From: Branchinecta lynchi
Lineage: Eukaryota; Arthropoda; Branchiopoda; Anostraca; Branchinectidae
Direction of reading: 5' to 3'
DNA length: 64,000 nucleotides
Assembly (NCBI GenBank): GCA_023053575.1
Contig: JAKZAP010000014.1
Span: forward strand, 13,046,938-13,110,937
Of this stretch, positions 11,101-23,100 are shown piece after piece; within the stretch, counting starts at the first letter, position 1, and each line of letters starts with the position of its first letter. A program made the position numbers and the translations under genes. The notes under the pieces were generated by a model, which saw nothing but the letters and a program-made list of their open reading frames with translations, made no database searches and was not told the DNA's origin.

Positions 11101-14100
11101 CAACCATACTGTCAGAAGTTCCATAACAGATAACACAAGGATGCGCAGTTACAACAAACAACACCTGGGATGTAATCGGTGGTTATTTTGAAAACGTTAT
11201 TCATTAAAAGTTAAGCATAACAAGCATTGCCAGGAAGAGCCGAAAAACCGTAGAAAAAAGCATCTGCTGACTTATCCGGCATCGCGATGACGACAAACAA
11301 AAAGGTCACCAGCGGTTCTTCCTGCAACGGGAATGCTTGTTATGCATAAGATTTAACGCATAGCGTTTTCAAAATCACAACCGATAACATCGCAAGTGTT
11401 ACCAGTCGAAAACTGCGCATCCTTGTGTTATTTCTTGTGAAACTTCTTACAGTGCAGCAGAGGATTTGCCACTTAGAGTACTTAGCTATAGGTACATACC
11501 AATATCCTTGCTTGCTCAGAGGTTACTGGCTGGCCTTCCTTGCAGACATTGTAATCCTTAATAAGATGAATAATACCTAAAAGAAAAAAGAAAATGTTTG
11601 TTAAACCAAATGTGTTAGCTCACTTTTGTCGCTACCAAGCGACAATTCTCGATCTTGTAGCTTACCGTTTTCCAGCGGATTAATTTCTGTAATTCCCCAT
11701 GAACGTTTCCGAAAGCTTTTTGGTGCTGTAAATGCTGCATTAATGCTGCATTTTCTTTTCTTTTCTTGTCCGAAAGCTGTTACCTTTCTTTCTTCTCTGA
11801 CACTTCTAGAATACCAAAATTTAAGTCAGGAAGAAGAAGAAGAAAAAAGAATTAGCTCTAAAAAGCTGACAAAATGGATGAGGTACTGATATCCAACCTT
11901 CTTATCTTTCCTTTCTTCGTTGGCTATGATCGCCAGTTGTCAAATTTGGTATGTTTGCCGAATTGTCAGTTGTCATTTTGAATTTGTTACGTTTGCCGCC
12001 GTAAACACTGAGAGAATCGCCGTACTCATCAGTTTCTTCATGAAAATTTAGCATTCTTGCTGAATTTGTCGATGAATTTTATGTTGAATTAATGCTGCAT
12101 TAATTCTACGAAATCCGAAAGCGAAATGCTGCATAAAATGCTGAATTAATTCAGCATTTTCGTTCGTTTCGGAGCTTTCGGACACGTTCCATGTCTAACT
12201 GTACCGTGTTCTTCAATACTGTGTTAACTGCATTTTCATACTTTTTGGGCCCAGTTTTGTATATGCCACAAAGAAAGTAGAACTAAGAAAGTTAAAACTC
12301 TACCTGTTAGATGGTGCTCATGTCGTCATCTAACACTTGTCACAATTTAACAGAATACCAAATCAGCTATTTTCTTTCCAATGGTATAGTTAACTCAGTT
12401 TTCGAATTTTTTTTTCAGTTAGCACAGTTTTGAAGAACACGGTACAATTATCTGCACCAGTCTACAGACATAGAGAGGGCGTTTCATCCTTGAACAATAG
12501 TAACAATTAGTTACTATTTCCGTTCCAACCTCACGAAAAGTTACTACGCTGACCGTTCCAACCTTCTCCAAATAGTAATTATTTGCTTACCATGCTCGAT
12601 AGCGTAGTAAGCGTGGTAACTACGGATCTCTGTAACGTGATTGGCTGGATTACCCCGGGGAGTGATATTTTAGCGAAATCAGACAAATGCGTTCCAGCCT
12701 TGAAACCAAGAAGCCAAAATTCGTGACATCATGCGTAGTAACCACGGTAAGTAGGATGGAACACGCTCATGACAAAACAGATCAACAAGTTGATGAGTAG
12801 AAAAATCTGCTTCCTGAGCAATGGAAGTTTTGCACTGTCTTTGGAGTAGAAAGTGAAGGCTATCATTTTCTACTCCTTACCTTAATAATCCATATTTTAG
12901 TATCTCTTTATCACATGTACTGATGTTGGTAATGAGACTTTCAGAAACTAGTCCGACTGAAGTGCTGACCTAGAGTAAGGCGAATTCCAGAATCAGAATC
13001 CGAATCATTTTTATTTGCCCAATTTCTTAACACAAGGGAAAAAAATAACCTGGGAGGTCAACAACTTATACGCGTCATGAAATACATAAAATAACACTTA
13101 ATCAATACAATTAATTCATTTCGTGTCAGAATACTTCACTGTTTTCTTTTCCTTCAATTTTCAGGTTGTGATGACGGGGGAAATATGGCATGAACGACTT
13201 TGTGTAGCGTGGTGGTTGAAGGAGTGGATCGAGTCCCTGAGTTTTCCGGGACGACGTGTTCAGTTGTTAGGAAGGGGGGCGAATTCCGGTAGGATGTCAC
13301 GATGGTGCTTAGATCTGAGATATTTGGTGCCAAATGTCATCGTGGCGTCTCTTCGAAAGCGTTGCGATGTCGATCGAATGACGCAATCCGATGCTTTTGA
13401 ATCGTTCTCTCATTTAGACCACTACCTCGCCCCAACCGTAAAGATGAAAAGAAGAGGGTACCGTGACAGAAAGAGATATCCAACCTATCGCCATCTTTCC
13501 ATTCCTACTTCCGATGCAATTTTTCTCATCGGCAGACTAAAACTCACACGGTTTAGCCATTTCTTAAAAACTAAGGATTGGGGTGATTCTCCGCAAATGG
13601 ACCCTTGTAACGCTTTCGTAACGCTTGACTGGCTCGCGGAACGCGCGCAAACATGGAGAGACTGCTGGACAAAGGAACTTAGCGAAGGGGAAAGCCAGGA
13701 AAATTCCATTCCACAATCAGCGCCGTTTAGTGCTTAGATTTTATAAATCAACGGTCTGTTAACATTTCCACCGACCACTTCGAAAAATCATCATTCAACT
13801 AAACACCAAGTTAATGTTTTGCTCAAGAACAATATACGACATTGTGTAAGTGTAAGTGTGCCATGTAGCAAGCATCAACTCCAACGAAGCATCAATACCA
13901 ACACCAAAGGTTTCAACGGGACTCCAAAAATGTAATGTTTATCAGACTTCTTGATCCAGACAATTGAATCTTGTACATTTCTGAGTCTTCGCCAGACCCC
14001 TTTAACATTTTTGCTATTCATCCATAATCAATCGACTAAATATGTAAGAAAAAAATGTTACCGTTTTAAAAAATTTTGCTTACGGCCAAACAACTAATCA

Positions 14101-17100
14101 AACGAGGAAACCAAGTTCAGATATCCCAATATACTCCAATATCTCATATCTATAATCGACTTCAAGAAGGTCTTTCAGATTTTTTTTTTCTTTTACCAAA
14201 TTCCTCATATTTTAGCAGCATTCCTGGCGAACTGCATGCAGAGCAAAAGATCAAGTGACACTGAGAGCCGAAACTTTCAATTTAAATTTCTAGGTTTTTG
14301 CAATTTTGCCAGCTTATCCGTCATGTAAATAAAGTTTACCGAATCTCTAATCGACTTCAGAAACAGCTTTGAGCTTCAACCAAATTGTCAGTTTGGTCCG
14401 AATTCCTGGTGAATGCTTTGTCCCGCAAGAAAACCAAGTTCATATATGGATTCAGTGAGCCTCCTTACCCTTAAACGAATATCTCATTAGCTTGCAAAAT
14501 TTACTTGTTTTTACCCTGAAGTCGAAACCCCCTGCTCTGCCTCTAAATATAGGGCTAAAGGACCCATCTACGGACTTGGCCTGTAATTTGCCACAGAATC
14601 CTTCTACGAAGTTTGAACAACGTATATCAACCACTTCTACCCCCCCCCCTCCCAATCCAAAACCCAGAGAATACTTACACTGGGTTTAAAGTTCAATGGG
14701 CATATCAAACTACCCCAATCCCACTCTGTAACAACCTAGGAACAATGATTACCCCCTAGATCAGCAGCTTTTTCCACAGTTTCCTCTCTGTGATATTTCA
14801 AAGCGTAATTTTTTGGGCCGGTACATGCACAATTTACTATCTTGGACATATATAAAAGTGATGTTTCTCATAATACTTAGTAGATCTTTATTTTATGCAT
14901 AGATCAGCTTGTATAATTAAGATTTGGATAGGTTATTTGTTTTTTAATGAATTTTGTAGCTATATTGTTTTTTATCAGCTTATTGCATATTCCGGTACAT
15001 TTTATAAAGCAAGTTAATCAAGCTTCACAACACTATTCCACAAAGAAAAACTTTTAATAGGCACTTTAAGCCATGGAACTTCTGATGAAACACTAGAACA
15101 ATCAGGTAAACTGCATCTGCGGCTTGACTTTGGTGACATCTCAAATATATCCTTTCCTATCATGCATTGCTGGCTGTTTTTGAATTTCTTGCCACGATAT
15201 CCCAGCTCCTAAGATTTGGATCGCCGAAATGCCAGAGAGATAAAAACAAGGGATAACAAGAAAACGGCCGATTTTCGTAGCGCCTTCTAAAGGAAGTCGG
15301 AAATGTTTATTTGTGAAGCATTTAAGTGTTCGCCCTGTTTTGATCAAGTTTTCCACCATGGAACCAAGAAATGTTCTGCTAAAAGCAAATCCTCTACTAC
15401 GACGATTTTCTCTCATGGCATCGCCGGACTATACTGATCAAGAAAAATTCGCACGAAATAAACTGAAGCCAGTGCTTGAGCGCGCAAGAGCAAGTGGTCG
15501 CAATGACGTCACGTTAAGGGGGGTGCAGCTCCGTATTGGTAACCAAGTGATCGTTTATGACAAAAATCTAGACAAGGTAGTGAGGATTGAAAATATGAAT
15601 TCAAGTGAGAATGGAAGGCCGATTGGTAACTCGTCTCGGGATATGCCAAGTGCGGCGACGGCGACGGTGCCGACTTCATATAGCGAGATGGAGATAGTTG
15701 TTCAAACGGTGGTAAATGAAACTACCGTCCCCCAAGGCCGGCAGAACAGGGTGGAACAGGAGCCCTCGGTTAGGCCGCCAAAGCGGAATAGCGATGAAAT
15801 AATAAGCCCAAATGATGTTTATGCCCAGCCGAGTTTGAATTTTTCCCGCCGTAGTGGCGGCCGGGTATCAGGACATGGAAGGGGTTACCGTTCAGGAAGA
15901 GGCACTAGGGGTGGATTTCCCCGGAGATTAGAAATGACTGATTATGCTGAAAATGGAGATTTTGAAACTGGAAATCCTGGAGACATCGTCCCGAGAGGTG
16001 TAAATCAAGGTGAAAGTGAAATGAGTAGAGAGGAGTTTTTTGATTTAGGTATAGATGGATAGGATCACGAGGGCCAGTCGCGTAATATCCTGAAGGCGGT
16101 ACACTGGAACGTCCAAGGGTTGAAACAAGAAAAATTAGGGTGTTTGTGCAATTCAGATCAGTGGGATATTATTAGTCTTGTTGAAACATGGTGCGAGCCG
16201 TCGAGGACTCCAACGCATGAGAATTACGAGGTGTTTGCAGTGGAACGAAATAAGTCTAAAAACGGAAGAGTATATGGGGGAGTATGTTTATTAATACGAA
16301 AAATGGTGTTTGATGAGTGTTATAGGATTGACAGTAAGTCAGAAAACATTGTTTGGGTTAGAGTTTTGAAAGGGAAATTATGTATTGTAGTTTGTAGTGT
16401 GTATATTCCGCCACAAACAAGTTGTTATTCGAAAGAAGATGTTTGGGAGATTCTTACAGATGAAAAGATTAATTTGAGCCGGAAGTATCCTAATGTTTCT
16501 TTTATTTTTCTAGGAGACTTCAATGCTTATATTAGTAATCTGGAGGAGTTTGTGGTAGGAGAGAATCCAGAAAACCTTCCAAGGATAGCCAGCATGGATG
16601 TCGGGGTGCTGGATGTTGGTATGAATGTTGGAGGTAGGAGAAGTAAAGACCACGAGCGTAAGAAAAATAAGTGGGGTTTGAATCTTTTAGAGTTTTGTGG
16701 GTATGAAAATTTGGTTATTTTGAACGGGAGGTTAGGGGAGAAGTCGGGAGATTTCACTTGTTTTTCAGGGGTTAGGCCGAGCGTAATTGATTATGTAATA
16801 GTTGATAAGCATCTTTGGCCTCGGTGTAAAGATTTCAGAATTTTGGATGTGGTTGGTTCTGATCACGTGCCCATTGGAGTTTGGTTTGTTGGACAAGGAG
16901 GGTCGGATGAGTTGAAAGATAATGGAAATGGTATTAGGCATCTTTCTAGTACAGGAGAAGATGTAAAGAAACCTTTAATATTAGGGTTGGTTGAAAATTT
17001 GGAAATGAGATTGCGAGAGTGCTTAGGAACCCCAGAAGTAGAGCAGGAATTAGAAAATTGTGTTAGATCAGCGGAAGCGGGTGATGTAGAGCAAGCAATT

Positions 17101-20100
17101 AGGGTGCTAGCTGAACTTGTTTATAATAAGGTAATCCCTATTGGTAAAGAATCTGCATGTGGTAAGCAAGGTAAGAGAGACGCTAAAGATTTTTTTGATA
17201 GTGATTGCGACAGGATGAGGAAGGAGGTGAGTCTGTGTTTACAATCAGTAAGGACAAGTAGTGAGGTAAAACTTAAGGATCATTTAATCCAGTATCGTAA
17301 GGCTAGGAAGGAATATAAACAATTAATTTAAAGGAAGAAAGAAGAGTGGATTATTCGGAAAAATAGAAGAATTATGGAATCATATATTGAAAAAAGGGGT
17401 GCGGCTTTCTGGAATGAGATAAAAAGTTCACTTTCAGTTTTTAAAAATGATTCAGTCCCGGAAGCTAGTACATGGCCGGATTATTATATGAGGAAAGAGG
17501 GGTCAGACCGTATTGATGTAATTTTTCCGGATGAGTTGGAGGTTAGTCTAGAAAATAATGTTTGTTACCCTTTACAAGAGGTAGATATCCGGTTGATAGC
17601 CCCAGTTACGGAACCGGAAGTCTGGATGGCTATGAAGAATATGAAAGGACGGTCAGCGCCAGGGGTGGATGGAATACCTACGATGGTTTGGAAGTGGGGT
17701 AGATTGTATTTAATAAGTGTTTTAGCTGCTGTTTTTTCATGCGTTGTTGAAAAAAGGAAGTGGCCTGATTTGTGGAATAAATCATTAGTTATCCCGATAT
17801 TTAAGAAAGGCGATAAATCTATTCATAGTAATTATAGGGCTATTCATTTAGGGAATGCTGTTAGTAAAGTATTTTGTAAAGTTTTAGATTTTCGTCTAAG
17901 AGATTGGATAGAAAAAAAGGAAGTCTTAGATCCCCTCCAGGCGGGTTTTAGGAAGGGTTATAGCACGATTGACCAAATTTTTATTTTAAGTGTTCTTGCT
18001 CGTAAGTATACAAGTCGGAGAGGAGGGAAGTTATTCGTTGCTTTTTTGGATGTTAAGGGAGCTTTCGATAATGTTGACAGAGAATTGTTGATGGTGTGTT
18101 TATTGGATATGGGCCTCCCCTCCCCATTTGTATTTGTGTTGGTTCAAATGTATAGAAGCGTGAAGTTGGTAGTGCGGGTGGCAGGGAAATTGTCGAAAAG
18201 TTTTGTGTCTAAAATGGGTTTGAAGCAGGGATGCACGCTTTCCCCTAAGCTTTTTTCTTTATATATTAATGATTTGTCAGTATTTTTAAGAAATAAAATG
18301 GCACCCATGGTTTCTGTTGATGTGGTAGAGCTTTGCATGTTACTTTTCGCCGACGATATAGTTTTGGTGGCGGAATCAAAGGAAAATCTCCAGTCTTTGT
18401 TGGAATTTGTGAATGAATATTTAAGCAAGAAAAAGTTAACTTTAAATGCTGATAAAACAGTAATGATGGTTTTCCGTAAGGGGGGGAAAATTATTAATAA
18501 GGACAGGGTAAGTTTGGATGGTAAAGATATTGAGATAAAGGAATCATTTATTTATTTGGGGGTTAAATTAACATCGAATGGTAAGTTTGGTAAGCACGTG
18601 GCCAGTGTTTTGGTAAAGGGAAACAGATGTGTAAACGGTATTCTGCGTAGTAATTTGAAAGATATTAAGGACATGAAGTTTCATAAAGAAATTTTTAATA
18701 CGAAAGTCACATCGTGCATGCATTATGGGGCTGAGTTGTGGGGTTTTAACGCAGGTGCTAGGTTAGAAGTGGTACAAAATAGATATTTTAAACGAGTTAT
18801 AGGGTTATCAGAGAAGAGTTGTAATTTAGTTTTAAAAGGTGATCTAGGATTATTTTCGTTACGTAGCAGTAGGCTTGTCCGGATGGTAAGATTTTGGGAA
18901 AAAATAATTAGTTTACCTAGAATTAGACCTTTAAAAGCTGCGTATTTAGAGGCTCTTAGAGACCCTTCAGGTGATTCATGGCCACTCCAGATAAAAAGTA
19001 TCCTTGACCAATGCGGGATATCTGATAAGTGGTGTGAAGGCCATGGTCCAGGGGCCACCGAAGGCGAGGTAAGTAAGGTGGTTCAACGGGTCCTACAAGA
19101 CCAAGAAATCCAAAAATGGCACCATGAGAAGGATTCTAAATCGTCGATGTACCTTTACGCAAAGGCCAAAGAGTGTTGGGGTTTAGAAATGTTTTTTAAG
19201 GGAGGGTTATCTTCGGAGGAATTAAAATTGATTGTTAGTGCTCGTAGTGATAGCCTCCCCCTGGGGATTCGGAGAAAATATATGGGAAGTGTAAAGGGGA
19301 GGTCTAGTGGTCTTTACTTCTGCCCAATGTGTGGTTGTGTGGACGAGAATTTGTTTCATTTTATGTGCGAATGTGTGGAATTGAAGGATTTGAGAGTTGA
19401 AATATTTGGGGAGCAAAATTTCGGGGAAGGTTGGTTGGTGGAAAAGTTCAAGGATAAAAGTTTGTTTGGGGTTAGGCAGCTTGGAAGGTTTTTGCGGATA
19501 GGCTGGAAGCATAGAGAAGAGTTTTTGTAGTTAAGATTTACCAGAAGAGTTGATGTTTGTTTTTTATTTGGTTTGTATTTTGTTTTGTATGCGATGGCCC
19601 TCGGGCTCTAAGCAAATATATCATATCATATCATATAAAATAAAGCGTTAGAAGTGTCCATTGTGCTTTAAGCATCCACGCATCAATAAGGACCAGTTTT
19701 CAATCGTAACTTTCCTACAGATTTCCTTGTCTGCCCTCACGGCAGGCGGGGGCGTCGCAATTGCATTTCCGTTGCAGAGCCAAAATTTTACCGAATCTCT
19801 CAAAAATTTTACCGGATCCTCGAAACTGAGATTTCGAGCTTTAAAGTCGGAAATGTTTATATGTAAAAATTTAAAACAAAGTAAAGCATAAGAAGTGTCC
19901 ATTGTGCTTTAAACAGTTTTTCAAATTAGCAGGAACTCGATCTCTTCAACGTGTGTGCTTTTTGATGAAAAAAAAAAAAAATCCAGCTACTTCCTTCTCC
20001 ATTAAGTCTCTCGAATGGAGACATGCATTAGATTACCATTTTTTGAGGAAAAATTGTTTCAATAGACAAATGGAAAGCCTGCACATTAGTTTCCCTGACT

Positions 20101-23100
20101 ACTCACTTAGCAACTTGTCAATACGAAGAAATCACTTTACCAGAGACGGATAGGATCAAATTTTCTAGTCAGAGCATAAACAGAAAATAATTCCTGGAAA
20201 TCTCTCACGGAAAGTATTGTGCAATTTCGAAAGGATAAAGGTCACACAGGACAGTATCTCAAGAGTAGCAGGCCGCCACAGGTTTCCCTTTCTGCTCAAA
20301 AAGGGGGTCACATTAGCAGATTTCCCCCTCTACATTAGTCGCGTTTTTGCAGATACCATGGTATCTGTTACAGCGGTGATTGGATCTGCAATTAGTCGTT
20401 TTTGCAGTTACCGTGGTATCTGATATACGATTGCTCTGCAAAATCAACAAATGCCGAAACTGCACTTTTCAAAGTCATTCCAAAAGAAAAACGGATATTC
20501 AGTCACATCACTAAGTGCCAAACTTCTTTCTCACCAATTTGACAAAAACTGATATAAGTAAGATGACTTTTTCAGATGCTAAGACCAGCTGCCACGGTCG
20601 GACAGTGGTATCTGAATATCAGATACCACGATAACTGGCCAGATCCACTATATCTGCAAAAAAACGCCTTTTGACGGTGGTATCAGATATCACGATAACT
20701 GCAACACCGACTTTAGACCATGGTATCAGATACCTTGGCATCTACAAAACGCCACTATTGAAAGATGTGCGGTGACACGGACTGAAGTAGTCGTTAGGCC
20801 AAGCTGACTGTGACAAGTAGCTAATTTCAAAGTTAAAGTGAACCAGCCATTTGAAGCACGTATTTACACCCGACCGGCTGCATCTGTATTCACTTGAATC
20901 AACAAAGAAAAGAAAAACTTAAAAATCTGCCCCGGTATAATAGTCGAGACTTTTCGCTGCGTAGAACCGGCGGGTCATAGTAATCTGCATAGAGCTCGGC
21001 CGAGGTCCTTTGACACAAAAAACGATTCGACTAGCCACGCGGTTTCCAATTCCATCGTGTAAGTAACGCCGCTTGGCGGAGTAGGACGACCCTAAGGAGT
21101 CCAAATTTTAATCTTACTAAAGCTATCACTTTTCATTAATCCCTCTGGTTCCCCTATCTCAAACTCACTTACTCCAACCATTCACACGTACAATAACTCG
21201 CATACTCGTTTAAAAGTTCAATGGGCACATCAAACTACCCCAATCCCACTCTGTAACAACCTAGGAACAATGCTTACCCCCTAGATCAGCAGCTTTTTCA
21301 ACTGTTTCCTCTCTGTGATATTTCAAAGCGTAATTTTTTGGGCCAGTACATGCTCAATTTACTAGCTTGGACAAAGATAAAAGTGATGTTTCTTATAATA
21401 CCCAGTAGATCTTTATTTGATGCATAAATCAGCTAGTATAGTTCAAATTTGGATAGGTTATTTGTTTTTAAATGATTTTTGTAACTATGTTATTTTTTAT
21501 AAGCTTATTGCATATTCTGGTACATTTTATAAAGCAAGCTAATCAAGCTTCACAACACTATTCCACAAAGAAAAACTTTTAATGGGCACTTTAAGCCATG
21601 GAACTTCTGATGAAACACTATAACAATCAGGTAAAATGCATCTGCGGCTTGACTTTGGTGACATCTCAAATATATCCTTTTCTATCAAGCGTTGTTGGGA
21701 GTATTTGAATTTCCTGCTACGATATCCCAGCTCCTAAGATTTGGATCGCCGAAACGCCAGAGAGGTAAAGACAAGGGATAACAAGAAAACGGCCGATATT
21801 CGTAGCGCCTTCTAAAGGAAGTCTGAAATGTTTATTTGTGAAGCATTTAATACAAAGTAAAGCGCTAGAAGTGTCCAGTGGGCTTTAAGCATCCACGCAT
21901 CAATAAGGACCAGTTTTCAATCGTAACTTTCCTACAGATTTCCTTGTCTGCCCTCACGGCAGGCGGGGGCGTCGCAATTGCATTTTCGTTGCAGAGCCAA
22001 AATTTTACCGAATCTCTCAAAAATTTTACCGGATCCTCGAAACTGAGATTTCAAGCTTTAAAGTTTAACTGAAAAGGGCTGAGATAGGACAATCTAGTTA
22101 CTCATCACTTCTTCAATTAAAGAGGCTTGAAGACCCGATGAAAGTGCGTTACTTCGTTGCTCGGCTATTCACAATAAGTCGATTTTCATATAGTGGAGTT
22201 TCCCTGTCGGATTTGTGGTACTTCTGTGGGCTTGTACCTTTGTTGTATGCTTGGCGAAAAAGATGACGAAAAATAAGTGTTCACACAGTTTGCTACCTTC
22301 CGCGAGTTGACCACTGGCTACTCAAAAGCCGCGTTTATACTGAGATTCAAAGTTTCCGCGTCTTAGTAGAATTTGCGTAGTGGAGACGGCCCTAGACATT
22401 CTGAACGTCACTACTAGAGCAGATAATGGAAAACAAAAATATCCCTTAGCGGAATCCAAACAATTCAGTGTATTCAATTAGATGATACACAAATAAATTG
22501 GCTTTTCAGTTAAACTTTAAATTATGGAACAGAAAGAACTACGCAGGAAGAGTAAAATTAAAGGGCAGCATGAAAGACGATAGGCCAACTATTAGGTGGC
22601 TTTTTGGTGAAGCCCACTTGCCGAATATATTGCCGGGCAAGATTGCAGTAATAGCTTCTCTCTATTATACCCAAGAGAAAATTAAATCGAGCACCGTAGG
22701 CGAAAATTCTCGAAATCCATTTTCTTTTTAACGGCTTCTGTTACAAATTCTATCATTTACCGTGAATTACTAAGACTCTAAGAAGTTCCAAAAGCCGGAT
22801 CGAGCGACGCAGTGGCTATTGTAGTCTAGTCAGTACTGCCCATGACCACATAAAGTGAGCGCCACACGCGAAATTTTTATGAAGTTCGCTTTTTCCTGCC
22901 AAATTTAACTATTTCCATTCAGATTCTAGCTTTTAATGTTTCAAAATGCAATCCTAAAACTGGCTCAAAACTCAAGTCAATTGAACTCAAACACACTCAA
23001 GTCAATTTCCACAAAATAGAGAATATTAAGAAAAGCACCGCAGGACGAATTTCCAAAACATTTATTATTAGATCTTCTTTCTGGGATCCAAAATAAAAGT

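Larger units (their letters stand above)
15326..19633 (+). mobile_element. Apparently full-length non-LTR retrotransposon (LINE), 4.3 kb
   Basis: The boundaries come from the empty-site copy at about 21852, which reads 'gaagcatttaa' directly into 'tacaaagtaaagcg'. Here the same flanks surround 4308 bp. The element has a very short 5' UTR (about 32 bp), an RGG-rich ORF1, an AP-type endonuclease, a reverse transcriptase and a C-terminal Cys/His motif. The 3' UTR has a small hairpin ('ggccctcgggctc') followed by a (tcata)n tail. There is no RNase H and no clear target duplication. All three coding parts share one frame, separated by TAG (16060) and TAA (17329). The clade is uncertain. It is antisense to mrto4, within intron 4. 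Confidence 0.93.

Noticed and set aside
15313..15357. GTG start giving a 249-codon LINE ORF1
   Set aside because: The first codons fall in the host repeat Q, which is present without the LINE at 21840. The ATG at 15358 has an ideal context.
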